Origin: CAVYUC01 sp963771595
GTDB lineage: Bacteria; Bacteroidota; Bacteroidia; Bacteroidales; Prolixibacteraceae
Direction of reading: 5' to 3'
Assembly (NCBI GenBank): GCA_963771595.1
Contig: CAVYUC010000012.1
Location: 483,530-547,529, forward strand
Length of the DNA stretch: 64,000 bases
How positions within the stretch are numbered: the first letter of the stretch is position 1; every line of letters starts with the position of its first letter. The position numbers and the translations under genes were made by a program. Positions 26,779 to 34,883 of this stretch are shown here, piece by piece. A model generated the notes under the pieces. That model ran no database searches and had not been told where the DNA came from. It saw nothing but the letters and a program-made list of their open reading frames with translations.

Positions 26779-27465
26779 TTATCCCAGTTTTATTTTTACC
26801 CGTGCTATGTAGCGTTCAACATTTCGTCCTTCCGCTGATTCCGGATATTCATCTTTTATTTTCTGATAAACTGCCAGTGCATCCTGCAACCTGTCCATCG
26901 ATTCCAGCAGATTGGCCGCTTTCATCATGTAAATTGGCGTGGTTAATTCATTCTGATCTAACGTATACGCCTTTTTATATTGCTTCAGTGCCTCTTCTTT
27001 ATCTCCAAGTTCCAGGTAGGCATCGCCTTTTGCTCCTGCAGTAATGGGCTCAAGCAATAAATCATCTGTTTCAAAACTATTTAAATAATCCAGTGCTTCT
27101 TCATACTGTCCGAGGTGAAGGTAAGATATTCCGGTATAGTAATTTGCAAGGTTTGCCGACTCGGTCATTCCATAATCATCAATAATATCAAGGAATCCGA
27201 GGTAGTTGCCATCGCCGTTGATTGCCAGGTTAAAAGAATCTTTTTCAAAATAATTTTCGGCCATAAACATTTGCGATTGCGCCTCTTCTTCCCGGGGTTG
27301 AAGATAAAATTTGGTAAACCCCAGATAAATAACTACAACCAGTATAATTGCACCAATTACATACGTTATGATCTTCCGGTTGCTTTCAATAAAACGTTCC
27401 GTTTTCGTTAAAGCGCTTTCAAGTTCCTGCAAATTATCTTCTTGCTGAGCTTTTTTCTTTGCCAT
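26779..27465 (-). CDS. Membrane-anchored tetratricopeptide repeat protein (YfgM-like)
   Basis: 228 residues. A charged cytoplasmic N-terminus (about 30 residues, KKKAQQEDNLQELESALTKT), a single membrane helix (about 32-52), and then TPR units: LANYYTGISYLHLGQYEEAL, AGAKGDAYLELGDKEEALKQY, AANLLESMDRLQDALAVYQ. This topology matches YfgM-type ancillary factors of periplasmic folding and division in other bacteria. The order TPR, ribH beside a divergent recF is standard in Bacteroidota. The exact role is inference. Confidence 0.87.
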   Translation of the reverse strand: MAKKKAQQEDNLQELESALTKTERFIESNRKIITYVIGAIILVVVIYLGFTKFYLQPREEEAQSQMFMAENYFEKDSFNLAINGDGNYLGFLDIIDDYGMTESANLANYYTGISYLHLGQYEEALDYLNSFETDDLLLEPITAGAKGDAYLELGDKEEALKQYKKAYTLDQNELTTPIYMMKAANLLESMDRLQDALAVYQKIKDEYPESAEGRNVERYIARVKIKLG

Positions 27466-27642
27466 ATCTTCATTTTCAAATTGTGCCGCAAAAATAGCTT
27501 TTTTTTCAAAACTGTGTGGATTATAACCGATAAATATTGAATAATAATCAACATCTCCGTGTTATTAAAATGAAATTGATTGCTGGAGTTCATCTCCCCG
27601 TGTTTTTTAATTAGTTTTGCAGCAAACTCGCAGAAATTTGTA

Positions 27643-28749
27643 ATGTATATTGAAGAAATTTCAATCGTTAATTTTAAAAACCTGAAGGATGTAAAGGTGG
27701 ATTTTTCGCACCGGTTAAATTGTTTTATCGGGAATAACGGCGCCGGAAAAACCAACCTGCTCGATGCCATTTATTATCTTTCGTTTTGCAAAAGCTTTTC
27801 AAATCCGGTCGACCAGCTGAATATTAATCACGATGAAAATTATTTTATGCTGAACGGCAATTACAAGCGGCTCGGTTCCAAAGAAATAATTAATTGCGGC
27901 TACCAGAAAGGGCAAAAAAAGCAGGTGAAACGAAATTCGAAAGTTTATAAAAAACTCGTGGATCATATCGGGTTGCTGCCATTGGTAATGATTACACCTT
28001 CGGATGTTAGCCTGATTTTGGGAGGCAGCGACGAACGCCGAAAATTTATGGATGGTGTAATTTCGCAATACAACCAGGGGTACCTCGAAGATTTGTTAAA
28101 ATACAACCGTGCCCTTTTGCAGCGCAATATTTTACTGAAACAGTTTGCCTCCGAACGTTTTTTCGATGCTGAACTGCTTGCCATCTGGGATGAGCAGCTG
28201 CTTGAACCGGGAAACAGAATTCATGAAGAACGGTTGAAATTTGTGGAAAAACTGATTCCTGTTTTCCAGTATTATTATTCATTTGTATCGCAGGGAAACG
28301 AAGTGGTGGGACTGACTCATCAATCCGATTTACACGAAAACTCCTTTGAAAAGCTTTTAAAGGAATCGCAGCCAAAGGATCGGGCTGTTCAATACACCTC
28401 AAGCGGCATTCATAAAGATGAACTGGTTTTTACCATCGACGGCTATCCAATAAAAAAGCTGGGATCGCAGGGCCAGAAAAAAACCTACCTGGCAGCGCTG
28501 AAACTGGCTCAGTTCGATTTTATCAAAGAAATATCGGGCATGAAACCGATGCTGCTGCTCGACGATATTTTCGACAAACTCGACAGCCTGCGGGTGGAAC
28601 AGATTGTAAAGGTAGTTTCGGGCGAAAAGTTCGGACAGATATTTATTACCGACACCAACCGCGAACATCTTGACGTAATAATTAAAAAAATGAATGCCGA
28701 TTTTCGTATCTTCAGCGTTCAGTCAGGAACTGTGGAACAGGTAAAATGA
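27643..28749 (+). CDS. recF: DNA replication and repair protein RecF
   Basis: 368 residues from ATG 27643 (MYIEEISIVNFKNLKDV). An upstream in-frame ATG at 27580 was rejected because it precedes a TAGTTTTG promoter element (27612-27619). Walker A GNNGAGKTNLLDAIYYLS, signature SQGQKKTYLAALKLAQ, Walker B LLLDDIFDKLD. RecF is an SMC-like ATPase that loads RecA at single-strand gaps with RecO and RecR. It is divergent from the TPR/ribH genes and 470 bp ahead of the DciA-like gene. Confidence 0.96.
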   Translation: MYIEEISIVNFKNLKDVKVDFSHRLNCFIGNNGAGKTNLLDAIYYLSFCKSFSNPVDQLNINHDENYFMLNGNYKRLGSKEIINCGYQKGQKKQVKRNSKVYKKLVDHIGLLPLVMITPSDVSLILGGSDERRKFMDGVISQYNQGYLEDLLKYNRALLQRNILLKQFASERFFDAELLAIWDEQLLEPGNRIHEERLKFVEKLIPVFQYYYSFVSQGNEVVGLTHQSDLHENSFEKLLKESQPKDRAVQYTSSGIHKDELVFTIDGYPIKKLGSQGQKKTYLAALKLAQFDFIKEISGMKPMLLLDDIFDKLDSLRVEQIVKVVSGEKFGQIFITDTNREHLDVIIKKMNADFRIFSVQSGTVEQVK

Positions 28750-29218
28750 GCAGGAAATCCATTGTAAATTAACGCCAAATCAGGATTGAAATCAGTACAG
28801 ACAAAAGTGCGTTAGGCGAAAATTTGGTGCGGGCCGGCGTTGGATGCTGGGTGGAAGCATGAAATTTTCTTGATTTTTTTGTTTACTTTTTTTGTCAAGA
28901 AAAAAAGTAAGAGCCTGTCCGGCTGGAGGACAAAAAATAATAAAAATTGCAATTATTCCGGGCTACAGCGGATTATAATTAATTGTATATAAAAATGATT
29001 AAATATTCATTTTATTGCTTTTTTATAACCGGAACAGAATTAAATTACTGGAACATTTCCGAATGAAACAAACATCATACAAAGACGAGAAAAACATTAA
29101 TAAATATATCAGATGTAAGTTCCCTGCCCGTTGGTCAGACGGGCATCGGGTGAAAAAATTGGATAGTGAGATTAATTTTATCCGACTACTTACTCAGCAA
29201 CTGTAATAATTTGTACAG
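28750..29218. repeat. Intergenic region with a dispersed repeat copy
   Basis: No gene seen. At 28862-28910 lies a T-rich segment, TTTTCTTGA ... TCAAGAAAA, whose reverse complement matches the repeat at about 49406-49450: both have ACTTTTT, a CTTGAC core, AAAAAGTAAACAAAAA and TCAAG in the same order and spacing. A second hairpin GCCCGT-TGGTCAG-ACGGGC lies at about 29126-29144. These appear to be remnants of dispersed intergenic repeats. Confidence 0.6.
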
Positions 29219-29509
29219 ATGAAACGAAACAACATACAAACATTGGGAGAGGCGCTGCGGGAATACGTGCGCGAAATGAGGATGGACCGTAAATTAAAGG
29301 AAGTAAGTATTGTTCAATCCTGGGAAAATGTTCTGGGAAAAACCATTGCCCGTTATACCCGGAATGTGTACTTGTCTAACGGGGTTTTATATGTTGAATT
29401 AAGTTCGCCGGTGGTAAAAAATGAGCTTTTAATGATGCGCGAAGAGATACGAAATAAACTCAATGAAAATGCCGGCGAAGAATTAATCAGAAAAGTTGTC
29501 TTCAAATAA
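29219..29509 (+). CDS. DUF721 (DciA-like) protein
   Basis: 96 residues. DUF721 features: TLGEALREYVREMRMDRKL, the conserved SWENVLGKTIARYTRN, LYVELSSPVVKNELLMMR, and a terminal ELIRKVVFK. In other bacteria DciA interacts with the replicative helicase DnaB and aids its loading. The position behind recF is typical of Bacteroidota. It is short but of normal length for this branch. Its last codons contain the 5' arm of the terminator that ends the transcript. Confidence 0.9.
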   Translation: MKRNNIQTLGEALREYVREMRMDRKLKEVSIVQSWENVLGKTIARYTRNVYLSNGVLYVELSSPVVKNELLMMREEIRNKLNENAGEELIRKVVFK

Positions 29510-29525
29510 ATTCGCCGGCATTTTT
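29468..29525 (+). terminator. Terminator whose 5' arm lies inside the DUF721 gene
   Basis: AATGCCGGCGAA (29468-29479, coding for the NAGEE region) is perfectly complementary to TTCGCCGGCATT (29511-29522) just after the stop codon, with a T run to 29525. The loop is 31 bases. Confidence 0.65.
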
Positions 29526-29542
29526 GGCTGTTTCCAAACCAA

Positions 29543-29962
29543 TCAGAACCGTTCCGTTTTCGAAAAGAAAAAGTCAGATTCAATAATTGCATTTTCGTCG
29601 CTGTCCGAGCCATGAACTGCATTTTGCTGCAGGCTGGTGGCATACAATTTCCGGATGGTTCCTTCAGCCGCATTTTCGGGGTTGGTGGCGCCAATTAAAG
29701 TGCGGTAATCTTCCACTGCATTCTCCTTTTCAAGAATGGCTGCAATAATGGGCCCCGAGCTCATAAACTCAACCAGCGACCCATAAAATGGCCGTTCTTT
29801 GTGAATTTCGTAAAATGCACCGGCTTGTGCGGGCGTTAACCGGGTAAGTTTCATCGCTTTTATTACGAAACCTGCCTCATTTATCATTTTTAATATTGCA
29901 CCGGTATGATTGTTTTTAAAAGCCATTGGCTTAATCATGGTGAAGGTGAGTTTTCCTGCCAT
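29543..29962 (-). CDS. ndk: Nucleoside-diphosphate kinase
   Basis: 139 residues. NDK signatures: TFTMIKPMAFKNNHTGAIL (Lys of the ATP site), PFYGSLVEFMSSGPIIAAIL, TLIGATNPENAAEGTIRKLYA, and the phospho-histidine in NAVHGSDSDENA. It transfers the gamma-phosphate from ATP to other nucleoside diphosphates. The 'ATNP' and 'AAEGTIR' blocks are intact and the length is normal. Convergent with the DUF721 gene. Confidence 0.97.
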   Translation of the reverse strand: MAGKLTFTMIKPMAFKNNHTGAILKMINEAGFVIKAMKLTRLTPAQAGAFYEIHKERPFYGSLVEFMSSGPIIAAILEKENAVEDYRTLIGATNPENAAEGTIRKLYATSLQQNAVHGSDSDENAIIESDFFFSKTERF

Positions 29963-30023
29963 TTTATCAGTTTTAAAAATTTGTAATGAATCGCAATATT
30001 ATAAAAAATTGGCCAAAATAGCC

Positions 30024-30053
30024 TTTGCACGCGTACCAGAATTCTTATCTTTG
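30024..30053 (+). promoter_or_regulatory. Promoter of the DHH phosphoesterase gene
   Basis: TTTG at 30024-30027, 18 bases, TATCTTTG at 30046-30053. Transcription would start near 30060, giving a leader of about 16 bases. Confidence 0.65.
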
Positions 30054-30075
30054 TCAGTTCTAAAAAATTACTGAT

Positions 30076-31110
30076 TTGAAAAATACTGGAAATGAGGTTC
30101 TTACAAAACTAAAACAACTTCTTTCAAACAAGGAAGAGCGGATTGTTTTGGTTACACATGAAAATCCGGATGGCGATGCAATTGGTTCAGCGATTGGCCT
30201 GGCCGAAGTGCTTCAGAATTGCGGACATAATATATCAATTATTTCCCCCAACAATTATCCTGAATTCATTAAATGGTTTTCTTCGAAGATTGAAATCATA
30301 ATCTACACCAAAGAAAAAAAGAAGGCCAAACAAGCCCTTGAAGAAGCTACGCTGTTGTTTTGCCTCGATTTTAATGATGCAAAACGGGCGGGGAAAGTGG
30401 AAAAACATATTCTGAGTTTTGACCGGCCCACGGTTTTAATCGATCATCACCCGCATCCTTCCGATTTTCCCGAGATCCTGATTTCGGAGCCGGAATACAG
30501 TTCCACCGCCGAATTACTGTACGTAGTTATCAGCGAAATCGGGTTGAAAAAACACATCAGCAAAAAATCGGCAGAAGCATTGTACACCGGCATAATGACC
30601 GACACCGGCTCGTTCAGCCACAATATTTCCAATCCCAACACTTTCCGCGTCATTGCCGAACTGGTGGCTTTAGGAATCGAACCCGAAAAAATTCAGTCGA
30701 ATGTGTACCATAACTTTTCGGCCAACCGAATGCGGTTACTCGGACATTGCCTCGATAAAAAAATGGAAGTTTTTCCTGAATTACGTTCAGCGGTTATTTC
30801 CATCACCAAAAAAGAACTCGACGAATTCGAATATAAAACCGGCGATACCGAAGGATTTGTAAACTATCCGCTCTCCATCAATAATATTGTATTTTCTGCG
30901 TTATTTATTGAAAAAGAAGGTTTTGTTAAAGCCTCATTCCGCTCGAAAGGAAATTTTCCTGCAAATAAATTTTCGCGCCAACACTTCGAAGGCGGCGGGC
31001 ATTTAAATGCTGCGGGCGGCGAGTCAAAACAAAATTTAAATGAAACAGTTGAAAAGTTCAAGCAACTTTTACAGGAGTATAAGCATCAGTTATTGGAAAC
31101 AATAATTTAA
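30076..31110 (+). CDS. DHH-family phosphoesterase (NrnA-type oligoribonuclease/pAp phosphatase)
   Basis: 344 residues, TTG start at 30076 just after a good promoter; the next in-frame ATG would be far inside the domain. DHH motifs: VTHENPDGDAIGSAIGLAEV, LFCLDFNDAKR, IDHHPHPSDFPE (the DHH triad), GIMTDTGSFSH; the DHHA1 substrate domain ends with FEGGGHLNAAGG. NrnA-type enzymes degrade 2-5 nt RNAs and dephosphorylate pAp. The FKBP lipoprotein gene follows after 9 bases, a conserved Bacteroidota pairing. Confidence 0.93.
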   Translation: MKNTGNEVLTKLKQLLSNKEERIVLVTHENPDGDAIGSAIGLAEVLQNCGHNISIISPNNYPEFIKWFSSKIEIIIYTKEKKKAKQALEEATLLFCLDFNDAKRAGKVEKHILSFDRPTVLIDHHPHPSDFPEILISEPEYSSTAELLYVVISEIGLKKHISKKSAEALYTGIMTDTGSFSHNISNPNTFRVIAELVALGIEPEKIQSNVYHNFSANRMRLLGHCLDKKMEVFPELRSAVISITKKELDEFEYKTGDTEGFVNYPLSINNIVFSALFIEKEGFVKASFRSKGNFPANKFSRQHFEGGGHLNAAGGESKQNLNETVEKFKQLLQEYKHQLLETII

Positions 31111-31119
31111 AGAAGAAGT

Positions 31120-31644
31120 ATGAAAATGAAATTTTTAATGAATTTGGGATTGGCAGTGTTTGTTGCAGTGCTGATTTCATCGTGTGTTGATTTGGATAGC
31201 CCGGAGCCCGAACGGAAACAAACCAAAGCGGAAGAAATGAGTATTCTCAGTGCTTATATCGATAGCCTGGAAGCTAAAGATTACAATGTGGACACCACCG
31301 CAATGGGAGTTTATTATGTTGTAATTGATGAAGGTGAAGGTGCATATCCGAAGCAGGGTGACACCGTAGTAATTGGTTATTCCGGTTATTTGATGGATGG
31401 TTATCTGTTCGATTCGTCTGAAATTCACTGGTCCGACGGCAAATGGGAATTTGAAATAGGCGCTGTAAACGCCATTCCGGGTTGGGAAGACGGAATAAAA
31501 CAGATAAACGAAGGTGGAAAAATTCAGTTCATTGTGCCTTCTGAATTAGGTTACGGACCGCTGGGCTCCGGAATTATCGGTCCCAACCAGTCCCTGATTT
31601 TTGTGGTTAAAATGTTCGAAATAAAACCTTCTTCGGAAGTTTGA
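31120..31644 (+). CDS. FKBP-type peptidyl-prolyl isomerase lipoprotein (1)
   Basis: 174 residues. Lipoprotein signal with lipobox ISSC (Cys about residue 22), a helical linker, and an FKBP domain (about 80-170): GDTVVIGYSGYLMDGYLFDS, AIPGWEDGIKQINEGGKIQFIVPSELGYGP, QSLIFVVKMFEI. FKBPs catalyse cis-trans isomerisation of prolyl bonds; this one would sit at the periplasmic face of a membrane. GldI of gliding flavobacteria has this layout, but no other gld genes are visible here. Second gene of the operon that starts with the DHH phosphoesterase. Confidence 0.9.
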   Translation: MKMKFLMNLGLAVFVAVLISSCVDLDSPEPERKQTKAEEMSILSAYIDSLEAKDYNVDTTAMGVYYVVIDEGEGAYPKQGDTVVIGYSGYLMDGYLFDSSEIHWSDGKWEFEIGAVNAIPGWEDGIKQINEGGKIQFIVPSELGYGPLGSGIIGPNQSLIFVVKMFEIKPSSEV

Positions 31645-31660
31645 AATTAAAATCAAATTA

Positions 31661-32185
31661 ATGAAACTAAAATTTTTTAACGGATTTGTTACACTATTGC
31701 TGGCTGCCGCCTTTTTTTCCTGCAAGGAGGACAATTTGGGAAAACTCCGGCAGCGGGAGTTGGAAAAGCTGGATACCTATATCATCAATAATTATCCGGA
31801 ACTGGAACCCAAACGGTCGGGTTTATTTTTCATTGAACAACAGGAAGGTGTTGGCGATTCCATCAATGTGGGCGACAGGGTGCAGATTTTTTATGATATC
31901 TGGACACTTGACTCTGTTTACATCGATGGGAGTGGTTCTTATGAGCCCCTTCAAATTGACGTTCAGCCGGCATCACAGTTAAGTGCTTCTCCAACATCAG
32001 TGCGCAATCTCAAAGGCCTGAATGAAGCACTTACTTATATGAAAAAGGATTCAAAAGCATTGCTGATTTTGCCTTCGCAGCTGGCATTTGGCCAGAATGG
32101 TCTCATTGGTGGTGGGGTTCCCGGATTTACAACCCTTTTGATGGAAGTGAAGGTTTATAAGGTTTATCCCGCCCAAACCCAGTAA
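31661..32185 (+). CDS. FKBP-like lipoprotein (2), diverged
   Basis: 174 residues. Lipobox FFSC (Cys about 21), then a region clearly related to the preceding gene: KLRQRELEKLDTYIINNYPE, SGLFFIEQQEGVGDSINVGDRVQIFYDI, LNEALTYMKKDSKALLILPSQLAFGQNGLIGG, TLLMEVKVYKV. The FKBP aromatic pocket is less well kept (the usual W in the 'GW..G' block is N-E-A-L here), so isomerase activity is doubtful. It lies 16 bp behind its paralogue and is probably a tandem duplicate with a chaperone-like role. Confidence 0.85.
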   Translation: MKLKFFNGFVTLLLAAAFFSCKEDNLGKLRQRELEKLDTYIINNYPELEPKRSGLFFIEQQEGVGDSINVGDRVQIFYDIWTLDSVYIDGSGSYEPLQIDVQPASQLSASPTSVRNLKGLNEALTYMKKDSKALLILPSQLAFGQNGLIGGGVPGFTTLLMEVKVYKVYPAQTQ

Positions 32186-32215
32186 TCCGTTTTTAATTTT
32201 TTTTTCGGAATTTGA

Positions 32216-33283
32216 ATGAACAAGACCGAACTCCTGAAAAAATTACTGCCCGGTTTTATTCCGCTTTTTGTTTTCATCGCTGCCGATGAAATATGGGGGA
32301 CTAAAACCGGGCTGTTTGTTGCCATTGGTGTAGGAATTGCCGAAATGGCCTTGGTAGGTTTCAGGGAAAAACGGTTCGATAAATTTATCCTTTTCGACAC
32401 ATTGCTGCTGGTAGTTTTGGGCGCTGTTTCCATTCTGCTGAACAATGATATCTTTTTTAAACTGAAACCCGGACTGATAGAGCTGATTCTTGTTGCGGTG
32501 CTGGGTGTTTCCGCTTTTTCGCAGGTAAATATTATCGGGCTGATGGGGCGGCGCTACCTGAAAGGGGTAACGTTTAACGAAGCACAGGTGGCACACATGC
32601 GAAGGAGCCTTAAATTTCTTTTTTACCTGTTTACTGCGCACACACTTTTGGTTTTTTATGCTACTTTTTACATGAGTAAGGAAGCCTGGGCATTTATCAG
32701 CGGCGGGTTGTTTTATGTTTTATTTGGCTTTTATTTTTTATTCGAATGGCTAAATCAAAGGAAAAACCGGAAAAAACTTGCCGCCGAGGAGTGGGTGCCG
32801 CTGGTAAATGAAGAAGGGAAAATTTCCGGACAGGCGCCGCGCAGCCAGGTACACAACGGCAGCAAATTGTTGCACCCCGTGGTTCACATGCACGTAATCA
32901 ACCCGCACAAAGCCATTCTTTTACAAAAACGGCCGCAGTCGAAACTTATACAACCCGGCAAATGGGACACAGCAGTTGGCGGCCACATCAGCGTAGGCGA
33001 AACACTGGAAAAAGCCCTTCGTAAAGAAGCGTTTGAGGAAATCGGACTGAACAGTTTCAACGCAAAACTGCAGAAAGTTTATCAGTGGGAATCGGATGTG
33101 GAAAAAGAACTGGTTTATATGTTTACCACCTTCGATTACAGCACTATTCAGGTTCGCTCCGACGAGGTGGACGAAGTGCAGTTCTGGACCAAAAATCAGA
33201 TTAAAAAACAAATCGGGCAGGGGGTTTTCACCCCAAATTTCGAACATGAGTTTTCATTACTGACAACGGCCGGGATTGTTTGA
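32216..33283 (+). CDS. YciB/IspZ-like membrane domain fused to a NUDIX hydrolase
   Basis: 355 residues. Residues 1-180 form five to six membrane helices with LLPGFIPLFVFIAADEIWG and FFKLKPGLIELILVAVLG, resembling the intracellular septation protein A (YciB/IspZ) family. A linker leads to a NUDIX domain (about 200-345): LHPVVHMHVINPHKAILLQK, WDTAVGGHISVGETLEKALR and KEAFEEIGL. The Nudix box G-x5-E-x7-R-E-U-x-E-E-x-G-U has Lys at the Arg position. The C-terminal domain most resembles the MutT/isopentenyl-diphosphate-isomerase-like group acting on nucleoside or isoprenoid diphosphates. Membrane tethering of a NUDIX enzyme is unusual. Confidence 0.85.
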   Translation: MNKTELLKKLLPGFIPLFVFIAADEIWGTKTGLFVAIGVGIAEMALVGFREKRFDKFILFDTLLLVVLGAVSILLNNDIFFKLKPGLIELILVAVLGVSAFSQVNIIGLMGRRYLKGVTFNEAQVAHMRRSLKFLFYLFTAHTLLVFYATFYMSKEAWAFISGGLFYVLFGFYFLFEWLNQRKNRKKLAAEEWVPLVNEEGKISGQAPRSQVHNGSKLLHPVVHMHVINPHKAILLQKRPQSKLIQPGKWDTAVGGHISVGETLEKALRKEAFEEIGLNSFNAKLQKVYQWESDVEKELVYMFTTFDYSTIQVRSDEVDEVQFWTKNQIKKQIGQGVFTPNFEHEFSLLTTAGIV

Positions 33284-33291
33284 ATTATCAA

Positions 33292-33995
33292 TTACATTCC
33301 CAGTAAAAAAATCACAGGAATTTTGTGCAAATCGGGTACTTCCTTCTTCCACTGCTGAATGGATTTGGTCGCAATAAATTCATTTTCGCCGGTAATATTG
33401 GCGGCAATGCACAGCAGGGTAGAAGGGGAGCAGGTTTTCAGGATATCGGCAATTAGCGGGTTGTTCCGGTAAGGCGTTTCAATAAAAATCTGCGTTTGCT
33501 TTTGTGTTTGCACCCTTTTTTCCAGCTTTGCCAGTTCGCGGGTGCGCTCGTTGGGTTTCACCGGCAGGTAACCTTTAAATGCAAAGTTCTGTCCGTTAAA
33601 CCCCGAAGCCATAAGTGCCAGTACAACAGAAGAAGGCCCCACCAGCGGAACCACTTTTATGTTCTTTTGATGTGCAATTTTAACCACATCCGCCCCCGGA
33701 TCTGCAATGCCGGGGCAACCAGCTTCCGAAATTACCGCAACATCCAATCCCGTTTCAACAGGTTTTAAAAATCCCGGAACATCACTTTTTTGGGTGTATT
33801 TATTGAGTTCAAAAAAGGTGAGGCTGTCGATATCGATTTCTTTGTTTACCAGTTTCAGAAACCGGCGGGCAGTTCGTACATTTTCAACAATAAAATATTT
33901 TGTATGACTGAGAGATATTGAAAAATTTGCGCCGGCAGAACATTTTGCCAGTCGCCATCCGCTAAAATATTAGGTACAAGAAAGAGTTTCGCCAT
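33292..33995 (-). pseudogene. RsmI-like SAM-dependent methyltransferase, frameshifted
   Basis: The gene should start at ATG 33995 (MAKLFLVPNILADGDWQNVLPAQ) and run to 33292, about 234 residues of the tetrapyrrole-methylase/RsmI family. The frame changes near 33907-33915, within TATCTCTCAG on the coding strand. The C-terminal part then reads SHTKYFIVENVRTARRFLK, SEAGCPGIADPGADVV and VPLVGPSSVVLALMASGFN in another frame. All family motifs survive on both sides, so one small indel (for example a CT duplication) explains it. Whether this is a real mutation or a sequence error cannot be told. RsmI methylates C1402 of 16S rRNA; this shorter Bacteroidota branch may differ. Confidence 0.8.
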
Positions 33996-34061
33996 CTGAA
34001 AAAGTTTATGCAAAAATAGGGATATTCGTCGGAACACAACAGCTTTTGTTAAATTTGCGCT

Positions 34062-34847
34062 ATGACAGACCGGAAAAATTATACGATAAAAGCAACATTA
34101 CTTGGAACCGGAACTTCGCAGGGCGTGCCGGTAATTGCCTGCGGTTGCGAAGTTTGTCGATCGGCAGACCCGCGCGACAAAAGGTTGCGATCGTCATTGC
34201 TGCTGCAGATAAAGAATCAGAATTTTGTTATTGATGCCGGCCCCGATTTCAGACAGCAAATGCTGCGCGAAAAGGTAAATACACTGCGGGCGGTGCTGAT
34301 TACCCACGAACATGTCGATCATGTTTTTGGCCTCGACGACATTCGCTCATACAACTGGATTCAAAAACATGCACTTGATATTTATGCCGAAGAGCGCGTG
34401 CAAAATGCCATAAAACGCATTTTCAGTTATGTTTTTACAGATCGCAAATACCCGGGAATCCCCGAAATGAAGCTCCACCAGGTAAAAGAACGGCCTTTTA
34501 AAATCGATGGTTTAACATTTACACCCATCCGCTGCTACCACCACAAACTGCCGGTTTATGGTTACAGGGTGGGAGATTTAACCTATATTACCGATACTAA
34601 TTTCATTCCGCCTGAAGAGCTTGAAAAAGTAAAAGGCTCCCGGATTTTAATTATTAATGCCCTGCGCGAGGAGAAGCACGTTTCGCATTTTAATCTTGAT
34701 GAAGCCTTATCAGTTATTCAGGAAGTTCAGCCCGAAAAAGCTTACCTGACGCACCTGAGCCATGCTTTTGGCAAACATGCTGACATTGAAACCCGGCTGC
34801 CCGAAAATGTTTTTCTGGCATACGACGGACTTCAACTGACATTGTAA
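34062..34847 (+). CDS. MBL-fold metallohydrolase (PhnP-like)
   Basis: 261 residues. It opens with LLGTGTSQGVPVIACGCEVC and RLRSSLLL, and has the zinc motif ITHEHVDHVFGLDDIR (HxHxDH), the later His in CYHHKLPVYGYRVG, YITDTNF and LTHLSHAFGKHADIE. This matches the PhnP/ribonuclease-Z-like group of cyclic phosphodiesterases found in all Bacteroidota. The Cys pair CGCEVC near the N-terminus is a structural zinc site in PhnP. A TAAATTTG element at 34050-34057 would give a nearly leaderless mRNA. Divergent from the RsmI-like gene. Confidence 0.9.
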   Translation: MTDRKNYTIKATLLGTGTSQGVPVIACGCEVCRSADPRDKRLRSSLLLQIKNQNFVIDAGPDFRQQMLREKVNTLRAVLITHEHVDHVFGLDDIRSYNWIQKHALDIYAEERVQNAIKRIFSYVFTDRKYPGIPEMKLHQVKERPFKIDGLTFTPIRCYHHKLPVYGYRVGDLTYITDTNFIPPEELEKVKGSRILIINALREEKHVSHFNLDEALSVIQEVQPEKAYLTHLSHAFGKHADIETRLPENVFLAYDGLQLTL

Positions 34848-34883
34848 GGTGGATTTTATTCCCGGAAATAAAGAAAAAGCGGA

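Noticed and set aside
29015..29206. Open frame of 63 residues before the DUF721 gene
   Set aside because: It passes through a hairpin repeat region and has no coding-like composition.
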